Below, one piece after another: positions 47,734-56,395 of a stretch of 64,000 nucleotides of DNA; within the stretch, counting starts at the first letter, position 1, and each line of letters begins with the position of its first letter. The DNA lies in assembly GCF_028369055.1 (NCBI RefSeq), contig NZ_JAQNCZ010000002.1:372001-436000 (forward strand), written 5' to 3'. This DNA is from Cognatishimia sp. SS12 (GTDB taxonomy: Bacteria > Pseudomonadota > Alphaproteobacteria > Rhodobacterales > Rhodobacteraceae). The position numbers and the translations under genes were made by a program. The notes below the pieces were generated by a model. The model was given only the letters and a program-made list of their open reading frames with translations. It did no database searches and was not told where the DNA came from.

Positions 47734-47857
47734 GCCCCTGCGCGAAAATTTGCACAAACGTTGCGTGTTTCGATGTCAGTATGATTCAATCGGTGACAAG
47801 AATCCCTTTGCTGCGTAAAATCTGTTAAAACGCCAGCAGAGCGTAGAGGCAGAGTTG

Positions 47858-49606
47858 ATGGTTAATCCAAACCGACCGGGGGTGCGATATGTGCGCGCCA
47901 TGCATCGGGTGCATGCGCGCCTCAGCGCTCTGGCGCGTCCGGCCACCTGCTTTATGTCCACGCCAGAACCGCGCACCATTGGCGTATATGCCAAGGGGCG
48001 ACAGCTTCTTGTCGGCAATTTTCTCTTTGCGGGGCATCTGATCGCAGCCCCCGACACCTCGATCTGGGATCTTGAGGCACCGGATCGCGAATTTGAACAG
48101 GATCTGCATGGGTTTGCATGGCTGGATGATCTGGCTGCTGTGGGCGATTCTGCGGCGCGCAAACGCGCGCAGCTTTGGGTGTGGCGCTGGATCGACCGTT
48201 TTGGTGGCGGGCGCGGCCCCGGCTGGACGCCTGAACTGACGGGCCGCCGTTTGATCCGCTGGATCAATCACGCGATTTTCCTGTTGCAGGGGCAGGACAA
48301 GGCACAATCGGAAGCGTTTTACCGCAGCCTCGGCCAACAGGTGATTTTCCTTTCGCGCCGCTGGAAAACCTCAACACCCGGATTGCCAAAGTTCGAAGCG
48401 CTGACAGGGCTGATTTATGCGGGCTTAGCGCTTGAAGGGATGCAAAAACATGTGGGCCCCGCGTTAAAAGCGTTGTCGCGTGAGTGCCGGGCGCAGATTG
48501 ATGAGCAGGGCGGCATCGCCACGCGCAACCCAGAAGAACTGCTGGAAATTTTCACCTTACTGACATGGGCGCGGGCGGCGCTTGATGACGCCGAGCGGCC
48601 TGCGGATCGTGTCCATCAAACCGCGATCGAACGCATCGCCCCGACGCTACGGACCCTGCGCCATTCTGATGGAAGTCTGGCGCGGTTTCATGGGGGCGGG
48701 CGCGGACAGGAAGGCCGGCTGGATGCAGCGCTGGCAGCCAGCGCCATCAAGACGCGGCAAGCCGACGGTCTGGCGATGGGATTTGCACGCTTGTCCTCTG
48801 GGCGCACCAGCGTGATTGTGGACGCCAGCCCGCCGCCAACGGGGGAGCATTCGCTGAATGCCCATGCCTCCACCCTGGCCTTTGAGATGACAAGCGGGCG
48901 CCGCCCGGTGATCGTGAACTGCGGTTCGGGGGCCAGTTTTGGCGAAGATTGGCGCCGGGCGGGTCGTGCGACACCCAGCCATTCTACACTGGCCCTTGAG
49001 GGGTATTCTTCGGCGCGGCTCGGCGAAGGCGGGCAAAATGGCAGCTGGCGATCTGAGCAACTGATTGACGCGCCACGTGATGTGCCGATTCAAATGAGCC
49101 ACGCCAGTGATGGGATGCGATTTGAAGGTGGGCATGATGGCTATCTGGCCACCCACGGGCTGACCCATGCCCGCATACTGGAGCTGACATCAGACGGCCG
49201 CGGCCTCGCCGGGGAAGACCTTTTGCTGGCGATGAAGGACACAGCCAAGCGCCAGTTTGATCGCGTGATGGACGCCCGCACCCTGCAGGGCGTGCCGTTT
49301 CAGGCCCGATTCCATTTGCACCCAGATGTTGACGCAGAGGTCGACATGGGGGGAAACGCGGTTTCGATTGCCCTCAAAAGTGGTGAGATCTGGGTGTTCA
49401 GACACGATTCAAAGGCGAAATTGGCGCTATCCCCGTCAGTTTATCTGGAAAAAGGCCGTTTAAAGCCCCGTGCAGCCAAACAGATCGTTTTATCTGGCGT
49501 CGCGATGGAGTATGCGACGCGCATCCGGTGGTCTCTGGCCAAGGCGCAGGAAAGCGCCATCGCCATCCGAGATCTGAACCGGGATGAGCTGGACCTGACA
49601 CACTGA
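47858..49606 (+). CDS. heparinase II/III-like protein
   Basis: Protein of 582 residues. The N-terminal half is an alpha/alpha barrel region with [23 protein letters not shown]. The C-terminal half is the heparinase II/III beta-sandwich (about 300-560), with [24 protein letters not shown] and [10 protein letters not shown]. Homologues lie beside rsmB/purH across alphaproteobacteria; polysaccharide lyase activity is assumed from the fold but no substrate is known. No signal peptide is obvious. It lies 16 bases upstream of purH, likely the same transcript. Confidence 0.9.
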   Translation: MVNPNRPGVRYVRAMHRVHARLSALARPATCFMSTPEPRTIGVYAKGRQLLVGNFLFAGHLIAAPDTSIWDLEAPDREFEQDLHGFAWLDDLAAVGDSAARKRAQLWVWRWIDRFGGGRGPGWTPELTGRRLIRWINHAIFLLQGQDKAQSEAFYRSLGQQVIFLSRRWKTSTPGLPKFEALTGLIYAGLALEGMQKHVGPALKALSRECRAQIDEQGGIATRNPEELLEIFTLLTWARAALDDAERPADRVHQTAIERIAPTLRTLRHSDGSLARFHGGGRGQEGRLDAALAASAIKTRQADGLAMGFARLSSGRTSVIVDASPPPTGEHSLNAHASTLAFEMTSGRRPVIVNCGSGASFGEDWRRAGRATPSHSTLALEGYSSARLGEGGQNGSWRSEQLIDAPRDVPIQMSHASDGMRFEGGHDGYLATHGLTHARILELTSDGRGLAGEDLLLAMKDTAKRQFDRVMDARTLQGVPFQARFHLHPDVDAEVDMGGNAVSIALKSGEIWVFRHDSKAKLALSPSVYLEKGRLKPRAAKQIVLSGVAMEYATRIRWSLAKAQESAIAIRDLNRDELDLTH

Positions 49607-49622
49607 TTTGGATTGCACTCCC

Positions 49623-51212
49623 ATGACCGACCTTTACCCCATCCGCCGCGCGCTGATTTCCGTTTCCGACAAGACCGGGCTGATTGAGCTTGGCCAGGCG
49701 CTGACCGCACGTGGCGTCGAACTTTTGTCGACTGGCGGATCAGCCAAGGCGCTGCGCGATGCGGGGCTTGAGGTCAAAGATGTCTCCGAAGTGACCGGCT
49801 TTCCCGAAATGATGGATGGTCGCGTCAAAACCCTGCACCCGATTGTGCATGGCGGGCTGCTGGCCCTACGGGACAACGACGGTCACGTCGCAGCGATGGA
49901 AGAACATGGCATTGGCAAAATCGACCTGTTGGTCGTGAACCTTTATCCGTTTGAAGAAACCGTCGCCAAAGGCGCGGACTACGCGACCTGCATTGAAAAC
50001 ATCGATATCGGCGGCCCGGCGATGATCCGTTCTGCGGCCAAGAACCATGGCTTCGTGAACGTTGTCACCGATGTGGAAGATTACGAAGCGCTGCTGGCAG
50101 AGCTCGAAGCCAACGATGGTCAGACCACGCTGGCATTTCGCCAAAAGCTCGCGCAGATCGCATACGGTCGCACCGCTGCCTATGACACCGCCGTCAGCAC
50201 CTGGCTTGCTGGCGCAATTGAGGTTGAGGCCCCGCGCCGCCGTTCGGTTGCGGGTACCATCGCCCAAACGCTGCGCTATGGCGAAAACCCGCATCAGAAA
50301 GCGGCGTTTTATACCGATGGGACCGGTCGCCCCGGTGTGGCGACCGCGATTCAGCATCAGGGCAAGGAACTGTCCTATAACAACATCAACGACACCGATG
50401 CGGCCTTTGAACTGGTGTCCGAATTTGACCCCGCCGAAAGCGCGGCCTGCGCCATTATCAAACACGCCAACCCGTCAGGTGTTGCCAAGGGCGCAACTTT
50501 GGTTGAGGCCTATAAGGCGGCGTTTGACTGCGACCGCACCTCGGCCTTTGGCGGCATTGTCGCGCTGAACCAGCCGCTGGATGCCGAAACGGCAACCGCT
50601 ATTACCGAAATCTTTACCGAGGTGGTGATTGCCCCCGGCGCGAGCGACGAAGCCAAGGCGATCTTTGCCAAAAAGAAAAACCTGCGCTTGCTGACCACCG
50701 AAGGGCTGGCTGATCCGATGGAAGCGGCGGACACCATTCGCCAGGTTTCTGGCGGCTACCTCGTTCAGGACAAAGACAATGGCTATGTCGGGATTGATGA
50801 TCTGAAGGTTGTCACCAAGAAAGCGCCAACCGAAGAGCAGCTGCGGGATCTGCTGTTTGCCTGGAAAGTCGCAAAACATGTGAAATCCAATGCCATCGTA
50901 TACGTCAAAGACGCGCAGACCGTAGGCGTCGGCGCTGGCCAGATGAGTCGCCTGGATTCGGCGCTTATTGCCGCCACAAAGGCCGAGCGTATGGCCGAGG
51001 CGCTGGGGCTCGATGAATCGCTCGCCAAAGGCGCGGCTGTGGCCTCGGATGCCTTCTTCCCATTTGCGGATGGTTTGCTGGAAGCGGCGGCAGCAGGCGC
51101 GTCCTGCGTGATCCAGCCCGGTGGCTCTATGCGGGATGACGAAGTGATTGCAGCGGCGGATGAAGCAGGTCTTGCCATGGTCTTTACTGGCATGCGCCAC
51201 TTCCGTCACTAA
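49623..51212 (+). CDS. purH: bifunctional AICAR transformylase / IMP cyclohydrolase
   Basis: Last two steps of purine synthesis; 529 residues. The cyclohydrolase domain (about 1-200) has [40 protein letters not shown] and [16 protein letters not shown]. The transformylase part has [38 protein letters not shown] with the catalytic Lys-His, and [15 protein letters not shown] 49623 gives the canonical start. Confidence 0.98.
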   Translation: MTDLYPIRRALISVSDKTGLIELGQALTARGVELLSTGGSAKALRDAGLEVKDVSEVTGFPEMMDGRVKTLHPIVHGGLLALRDNDGHVAAMEEHGIGKIDLLVVNLYPFEETVAKGADYATCIENIDIGGPAMIRSAAKNHGFVNVVTDVEDYEALLAELEANDGQTTLAFRQKLAQIAYGRTAAYDTAVSTWLAGAIEVEAPRRRSVAGTIAQTLRYGENPHQKAAFYTDGTGRPGVATAIQHQGKELSYNNINDTDAAFELVSEFDPAESAACAIIKHANPSGVAKGATLVEAYKAAFDCDRTSAFGGIVALNQPLDAETATAITEIFTEVVIAPGASDEAKAIFAKKKNLRLLTTEGLADPMEAADTIRQVSGGYLVQDKDNGYVGIDDLKVVTKKAPTEEQLRDLLFAWKVAKHVKSNAIVYVKDAQTVGVGAGQMSRLDSALIAATKAERMAEALGLDESLAKGAAVASDAFFPFADGLLEAAAAGASCVIQPGGSMRDDEVIAAADEAGLAMVFTGMRHFRH

Positions 51213-51228
51213 ATATGCTATAAAGAGG

Positions 51229-51257
51229 CATCGGTCCGCGAGGCGCGCGGGCCGATG
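51229..51257 (+). promoter_or_regulatory. long hairpin in the purH-lspA gap
   Basis: Stem CATCGG-T-CCGCG / CGCGG-G-CCGATG (12 pairs including one T-G) with loop AGGCG. No T-run follows, so it is not a usual terminator. Further down, GCGGG-AGAGA-CCCGC (51299-51313) can form a second hairpin. A TATAAA at 51219-51224 could be a -10 box. Possible structured leader of lspA, or stabilising end of the purH mRNA. Confidence 0.45.
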
Positions 51258-51350
51258 TCGGCACCCAGCAGAGACTCAGAAGGGTCCAGCCAGGGATGCG
51301 GGAGAGACCCGCGACAGCGTGCAAGGCGCGCGAGCAAAGAGGAACGGGCA

Positions 51351-51821
51351 ATGAAACTCGTGTTTTGGGCAGGCTTCTGGGCCTTTATCGTCGATCAAGC
51401 CAGCAAGTATCTGGTGGTGCACGGTATGAACCTGCAAGAGGTCGGGCGCATTGAGGTGCTGCCGCCGCTTCTCAACCTTCATATGGCGTGGAATACCGGC
51501 ATCAACTTTGGCCTGATGGCCAATAGCGCCGAAGCCGCGCGCTGGATCTTGGTGGCCATTGCGCTGCTGATCAGCGGCTTTGTCTATTACTGGATGCTCA
51601 AGGATCGGCCCGGCAGGCTGGGCCTGATTGCCGGTGGCATGTTGATCGGCGGGGCGCTGGGCAATGTGGTGGATCGGCTGCTGTATGGCGCTGTGGCGGA
51701 TTTTCTTAACATGTCCTGCTGCGGCATCGACAACCCTTATGCGTTTAATGTTGCAGATATTGCCATCTTTGGCGGGGCGCTGGGCCTTGCGATTTGGGGC
51801 GGCAGCAAAAAGCAGGCGTGA
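51351..51821 (+). CDS. lspA: lipoprotein signal peptidase (signal peptidase II)
   Basis: Inner-membrane aspartic protease that cleaves prolipoprotein signals; 156 residues with four membrane helices. Catalytic Asp pair D109 (GNVVDRL) and D136 (NVADIAI). Also DQASKYLV and WNTGINFG. GAGGAA eight bases before ATG 51351 fixes the start; the open frame back to 51255 encodes a basic, non-homologous stretch. It probably processes the lipoproteins encoded in this window. Confidence 0.96.
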   Translation: MKLVFWAGFWAFIVDQASKYLVVHGMNLQEVGRIEVLPPLLNLHMAWNTGINFGLMANSAEAARWILVAIALLISGFVYYWMLKDRPGRLGLIAGGMLIGGALGNVVDRLLYGAVADFLNMSCCGIDNPYAFNVADIAIFGGALGLAIWGGSKKQA

Positions 51822-51871
51822 CGCCGGGCAGCGGATGGGTTAAAGCTGACGGAAACGGCAGGAGTGATGCA

Positions 51872-52387
51872 ATGCGCATGTCGCGAGCGGTTATTTTTGG
51901 TTTGGCGCTTTTGGTTTCGGCTTGCGCAAACGAACGCGGGATTCGCGTGCTTTCCTCTGGGGACAATGGCCCGGATGAATTTGCCATTATCCCATCCAAA
52001 CCTCTCAGCGCGCCTGAATCCTATGCCGCGTTGCCAGAGCCGACGCCCGGCGGCAGCAACCTGACCGATCAGAACCCGCGCAGCGACATTGCGGTCGCGC
52101 TGGGTGGACGCAACGATGGCCCCTCGGTGGATGGCAGTTACCCGTCCGCAGATGCGGCGCTGGTGTCATATACGGCGCGCCAAGGCAGCGGCGCGGGCAT
52201 TCGCGAGCAACTGGCGCAAGAAGATGAGATTGTGCGCGGCCGGTTTGCCCGCTTTACGGGCTGGCGGCTTGCCAATCCGGATCGCTACAACGATGTCTAT
52301 CGATTCTATCACCTCAATGCCTACCGCGAGCTGGCCCGCTGGCGCGCCCGCGGTGTGAAAACGCCCGCCGCCCCATCAAACCGATAA
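51872..52387 (+). CDS. DUF3035 (BamF-like) lipoprotein
   Basis: Outer-membrane lipoprotein of 171 residues; the signal MRMSRAVIFGLALLVSACANERG has lipobox VSAC. The mature start DNGPDEFAIIPSKPLSAPESYAALPEPTPGG resembles the BamC segment that contacts BamD (key part PDEFAIIPSKPL); DUF3035 proteins are described as BamF, an alphaproteobacterial subunit of the barrel-assembly complex. AGGAG eight bases before the ATG at 51872. It follows lspA by 50 bases and precedes the M16 pair. Confidence 0.87.
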   Translation: MRMSRAVIFGLALLVSACANERGIRVLSSGDNGPDEFAIIPSKPLSAPESYAALPEPTPGGSNLTDQNPRSDIAVALGGRNDGPSVDGSYPSADAALVSYTARQGSGAGIREQLAQEDEIVRGRFARFTGWRLANPDRYNDVYRFYHLNAYRELARWRARGVKTPAAPSNR

Positions 52388-52468
52388 TCACCTCACAAAG
52401 CCGTTGGATGGGTTGAAGACGCACAAATCGGGCGTAACTATCCCCATGTAACGCGAGAGGAGATGTGT

Positions 52469-53812
52469 ATGCGCCGTTTGATGATGCTGGCCGGGGTATT
52501 TGCCCTGTCAGCCCTGCCCCTAAAGGCGCAGGAAATGGTCACGGATTTTGTTCTGGACAACGGGATGCAGGTTGTTGTGGTCGAAGATCACCGCGCCCCG
52601 GTTGTCATGCACATGGTCTGGTACAGGGCTGGATCCGCAGATGAACGGCCCGGCGTTTCGGGCGTCGCGCATTTTCTCGAACATCTTTTGTTCAAGGGCA
52701 CCAAAACGCTTGAGCCGGGCGAATTTTCCAAAGTGGTGGCGGCCAACGGCGGGCGCGACAATGCCTTCACCAGTTTGGATTATACCGCCTATTATCAGCG
52801 CGTTGCCGCTGACCGGCTAGAGCTGATGATGCAGATGGAAAGCGACCGCATGGTTAATCTGCAACTGACCGAGGCCGATATCCTCACCGAACGTGACGTG
52901 ATCATCGAAGAGCGCAACCAGCGCACCGAAAACAGCGCTGGCGCGCTGTTCCGTGAACAACGCAATGCGGCGCAGTTTCTCAACCATCGCTACGGCGTGC
53001 CGATCATCGGCTGGCGCCATGAGATGGAAACCCTCTCGCTTGAAGACGCACTGGACTATTACGAGACCTTTTATGCGCCCAACAACGCCATATTGGTCGT
53101 GGCCGGGGATGTGGACCCGGACGAAGTCAAAGCCTTGGCTGAAACCTATTATGGAGTCATCCCAGCCAATCGGGATTTGCCCGAGCGTATGCGCCCCCAA
53201 GAGCCGCCGCATACCTCGGCGCGGCGCATGGTGTTTCACGATCCGCGCGTTGCGCAAGAATATGTGACGCGCTCCTATCTTGCGCCAGAACGTGACCCGG
53301 GTGCGCAACAGGACGCCGCAGCTCTGGTGCTTTTGGCGCGGCTGCTGGGCGATGGCCCCAACTCCGTGCTTGCACGCGAATTGCAATTTGGCAGCCAGCA
53401 GGCAGTTTATGTGACCGCGTTCTACAGCGGCGTGTCGCTGGATGACACAACCTTTAACCTTGTGATCGTGCCGTCCGAAGGCGTCAGCCTGCAAGAGGCC
53501 GAAACCGCGCTGGATGCGACCATCGCAGCCTATCTTGAGGAGGGCATCGACCCGGAACATCTGGCCCGTATCAAACGCCAGATCCGGGCCGAGCAGATCT
53601 ATGCCCGCGACGCAGCTGATGCGGTGGGTAACCGCTATGGTCGGGCACTGACCAGCGGTCTGACCGTCGAGGATGTGCGCGCCTGGCCCGATATTTTGCA
53701 GGGCATCACCGCCGAAGACATCATCGCAGCCGGCAATAAGATTTTTGAGATCAACAATTCCGTGACAGGCTGGCTCATGCGCCCCGAAGCGGGTTCGGAG
53801 GTGAGCCAATGA
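52469..53812 (+). CDS. M16 zinc peptidase, catalytic subunit
   Basis: Pitrilysin-family protease of 447 residues, probably exported (signal MRRLMMLAGVFALSALPLKAQ). The inverted zinc motif HFLEH is at 68-72, with a distal Glu expected about 76 residues later (ERNQRTENS region). Its partner at 53809 lacks the motif, so the two likely form an active/inactive heterodimer like mitochondrial processing peptidase. GGAG is best spaced for the second of two ATG codons. It overlaps the next gene by four bases. Confidence 0.93.
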   Translation: MRRLMMLAGVFALSALPLKAQEMVTDFVLDNGMQVVVVEDHRAPVVMHMVWYRAGSADERPGVSGVAHFLEHLLFKGTKTLEPGEFSKVVAANGGRDNAFTSLDYTAYYQRVAADRLELMMQMESDRMVNLQLTEADILTERDVIIEERNQRTENSAGALFREQRNAAQFLNHRYGVPIIGWRHEMETLSLEDALDYYETFYAPNNAILVVAGDVDPDEVKALAETYYGVIPANRDLPERMRPQEPPHTSARRMVFHDPRVAQEYVTRSYLAPERDPGAQQDAAALVLLARLLGDGPNSVLARELQFGSQQAVYVTAFYSGVSLDDTTFNLVIVPSEGVSLQEAETALDATIAAYLEEGIDPEHLARIKRQIRAEQIYARDAADAVGNRYGRALTSGLTVEDVRAWPDILQGITAEDIIAAGNKIFEINNSVTGWLMRPEAGSEVSQ

Positions 53813-55104
53813 TCCGCTTTGTCACCGTTTTTGCCGCACTGATGGTTGCGCTGCCACTGCGCGCCGAGATTGCCATCAAAGAAGTCGTCAGCCCTGGCGG
53901 CATCACCGCCTGGCTGGTGGAAGAGCATTCGATTCCCTTTGTCGCGCTTGAGCTGCGCTTTAAGGGCGGCGGCTCGCTGGATGCGCCGGGCAAGCGCGGC
54001 GCAACCAATCTGATGGTCGGTCTGCTCGAAGAGGGCACCGGCGAGATGGACGCGATGGATTATGCGCGTGCGGCCGAAGAGCTGGCTGCGGAATTTGAAT
54101 ATGACACTTTTGATGACTCGGTCATGATTTCGGCCCGGTTCCTGAGCGAATATCGTGACGCCTCGGTCGATCTTCTGCGCAGGTCTATTGTCGCGCCGCG
54201 CTTTGATGATGTGTCCATTGCCCGCGTCAAGGATCAGGTCATCGCCGCCATTCGCGCCGACGCCAAGGACCCTGATCGTATTGCCGGGCGCACCTTTGAT
54301 GCGCTGGCGTTTGGGGACCATCCCTATGCCACGTCGCTGAACGGCACCGAGGCCAGCGTAACGGCGCTGAGCCGCGATGATATCTTGGCGGCCCATACGG
54401 GCGCGCTGGCGCTGGATCGCGTCTATGTCTCTGCGGTCGGTGACATCACCGCAGAAGAGTTGGGCCTGCTGCTTGACCGCCTTTTGAGCGGGTTGCCAGA
54501 GACCGGCGCTGCGCTGCCGGCAGCGGCAGAATATGCGCTGGAGGGCGGCGAGACCCTGGTGAATTTTGCAACGCCGCAGTCGGTCGCCATCTTTGGCCAC
54601 GAAGGGATTGAGCGCCACGACCCGGATTTCTTTGCCGCCTATGTGTTGAACGTCATTTTGGGCGGTGGCGGTTTTGAAAGCCGGCTGATGACCGAAGTCC
54701 GCGAAAAGCGCGGGCTGACCTATGGGGTCAATACGTTCTTGATCCCCAAAGATCACGGGCAGCTGTATCTGGGCAGCGTCGCTTCGGCCAATGATCGCAT
54801 TCGTCAGGCCATGACCGTCATTCGCGATGAATGGGCGCGCATGGCCGCAGAGGGGCCAAGCGAAGAGGAACTTGCCGAAGCCAAAACCTATCTGACCGGG
54901 GCCTATCCCTTGCGGTTTGATGGCAATGGCCCGATTGCGAACATCCTTGTGGGCATGCAGCTGGATGACCTGCCGATCGACTACGCCGCGACGCGCAACG
55001 ACAAGGTCAATGCCGTGACGCTCGAGGATGTCAGACGGGTTGCGCAGCGCATCTTGCGGCCCGAAGATCTGCATTTTGTGATCGTGGGGCAACCGGAAGG
55101 GTAA
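53809..55104 (+). CDS. M16 peptidase-like protein, non-catalytic subunit
   Basis: M16-fold protein of 431 residues with signal MIRFVTVFAALMVALPLRAE. Where HxxEH is expected it reads RGATNLMVGLLEEGTG, so the zinc site is lost. The C-terminal half keeps the R/Y motif region (FESRLMTEVREKRGLTYGV). It is co-translated with the catalytic subunit through a four-base overlap. Substrates unknown; periplasmic. Confidence 0.92.
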   Translation: MIRFVTVFAALMVALPLRAEIAIKEVVSPGGITAWLVEEHSIPFVALELRFKGGGSLDAPGKRGATNLMVGLLEEGTGEMDAMDYARAAEELAAEFEYDTFDDSVMISARFLSEYRDASVDLLRRSIVAPRFDDVSIARVKDQVIAAIRADAKDPDRIAGRTFDALAFGDHPYATSLNGTEASVTALSRDDILAAHTGALALDRVYVSAVGDITAEELGLLLDRLLSGLPETGAALPAAAEYALEGGETLVNFATPQSVAIFGHEGIERHDPDFFAAYVLNVILGGGGFESRLMTEVREKRGLTYGVNTFLIPKDHGQLYLGSVASANDRIRQAMTVIRDEWARMAAEGPSEEELAEAKTYLTGAYPLRFDGNGPIANILVGMQLDDLPIDYAATRNDKVNAVTLEDVRRVAQRILRPEDLHFVIVGQPEG

Positions 55105-55110
55105 CACACA

Positions 55111-55132
55111 GATTGGCGGCGCGCCGCCAATC
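55111..55132. terminator. 22-base perfect palindrome after the M16 operon
   Basis: GATTGGCGGCG / CGCCGCCAATC, perfectly self-complementary, seven bases after the stop. On the plus strand it is followed by GTCATTTG, only a weak T-run, so it could be an inefficient terminator or a 3' stabilising hairpin. Confidence 0.55.
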
Positions 55133-55193
55133 GTCATTTGCCCGGACCTGGATTTAGGCATAGCCTCTTGGCTGAGAGCGGGGAGGGCTCGCC

Positions 55194-55715
55194 ATGATCA
55201 AGGATTTTGAAACAGACCGATTGCGCGTGCGCAATTGGGATACGGTGTTGCAGCAAGGGGCTGCGCCGCGCTGGCTTGAGGCGGACCTGGCAAAGCTGCT
55301 GACCGACGATGTGCTGCAATTCCTGCCGCCGCCCCTGCAGCTTTCAGAAGGGCGCAATCAGATTGCCGATTGGGTGTCGATGCAAACCGACGAAGGCGAC
55401 ACGTTTCTGGTGCAGGACCGCCATTCCGGGCGGGTGCTCGGCCTCTTGATCCTCGCGGATTTCAAAGACTCCTCTGGCGCGATCCAACTGCATATCGGGT
55501 ATCTTTTTGCGCAGGACGCTTGGGGCAAAGGATATGCAACCGAGCTTGTCAAAGGGCTGATTGCTGCCGCGCCAATGGGGCAGAAGGTCACGCTTTTGGG
55601 CGGGGTCGGGCGCAATAATCCTGGCTCTGCAAAGGTGCTGCTCAAGGCTGGGTTTACGGTGGATTCTGACCTGTCGGATTCGGAGACAGAAATGTACGCC
55701 CTGCCCCTAGGCTAG
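55194..55715 (+). CDS. GNAT-family N-acetyltransferase
   Basis: Acetyl-CoA dependent transferase of 173 residues, RimJ/RimL-like type (opening FETDRLRVRNW). The acetyl-CoA pyrophosphate loop is in AQDAWGKGYATELVKG, and NNPGSAKVLLKAGF is the late motif. Substrate unknown. It ends in a four-base overlap with the convergent Rossmann-fold gene. Confidence 0.9.
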   Translation: MIKDFETDRLRVRNWDTVLQQGAAPRWLEADLAKLLTDDVLQFLPPPLQLSEGRNQIADWVSMQTDEGDTFLVQDRHSGRVLGLLILADFKDSSGAIQLHIGYLFAQDAWGKGYATELVKGLIAAAPMGQKVTLLGGVGRNNPGSAKVLLKAGFTVDSDLSDSETEMYALPLG

Positions 55716-56395
55716 GCGCGGACACTGGCTAGGCGCTGAAAATCGTCCCATTCCAGCACTTCGGCGCCGGTTTTGCCCAGCCCGCTATTCTGCGCGATGG
55801 CGCGGCCCAGGGTCTCAACCTTGATGCCGCGGTATTTGCGCAAGGGGCCCGCAAGCAACGGTGTCAATTTGGGCCAAAGCGCCAGAACAAGCGCTTGGCC
55901 GATGCCATATCGATTTTCAGGTGTCAGGATATTGCTGGGGTGAAACAGGCTGAGGCGTTCAAAGTTCATCGCTTTCAGTGCGGCCTCCAGCTCGCCCTTG
56001 CTGCGCAGATAAAACACGCCCGAGGTAGGGCTGGCCCCGACGGATGACAGCAGTTGAAACTGCGCGATGCCGGCCCTGTCGCAAGCGCTGCCAAAGGCAA
56101 CCACTGCATCATGATCCACCCGCCGAAACTCTGCCCGGCTGACTGACGATACCGCCCCGACGCCCAATGTACAGATCGCCACAGAGTGTCCCGCCAAATG
56201 CTGCGCATAGCTGTCAGGATCTAATGGGTCGACATGATGCTCGGTGATCTTGTCGCTTTGCAGTGCTGTGAAAGGCCGCCGCGTCAATAGGGTGATCTGC
56301 GCGACATGATCCATCGCCACCAGTGCGCGCACCACCTCGGTGCCAACCGCGCCGGTGGCCCCGAGGATCACAATATGCAGCGGCGCTTTGGTCAT
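55712..56395 (-). CDS. NAD(P)-binding Rossmann-fold protein (HTATIP2-like)
   Basis: Atypical short-chain dehydrogenase-like protein of 227 residues. Nucleotide motif ILGATGAVGTEVVRAL is at the N-terminus, then FQLLSSVGASPTSGVFYLRSKGELE with the YxxxK-like YLRSK, and FHPSNIL. This resembles the HTATIP2/NAD(P)H-binding group; substrate unknown. Third gene of the deoC-ALDH unit, overlapping the ALDH stop by four bases. Confidence 0.87.
   Translation of the reverse strand: MTKAPLHIVILGATGAVGTEVVRALVAMDHVAQITLLTRRPFTALQSDKITEHHVDPLDPDSYAQHLAGHSVAICTLGVGAVSSVSRAEFRRVDHDAVVAFGSACDRAGIAQFQLLSSVGASPTSGVFYLRSKGELEAALKAMNFERLSLFHPSNILTPENRYGIGQALVLALWPKLTPLLAGPLRKYRGIKVETLGRAIAQNSGLGKTGAEVLEWDDFQRLASVRA

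Noticed and set aside
51290-51315. Glycine-riboswitch-like GCGGGAGAGACC before lspA
   Set aside because: Only this short stretch resembles the motif; the rest of the riboswitch core is missing.
51255-51350. N-terminal extension of LspA by 32 residues
   Set aside because: The extra residues are basic and hydrophilic, unlike any LspA start, and GAGGAA fixes the start at 51351.
53635-55161. 508-residue open frame antisense to the second M16 gene
   Set aside because: No motifs; the M16 frame is coupled to its partner and has a signal peptide.
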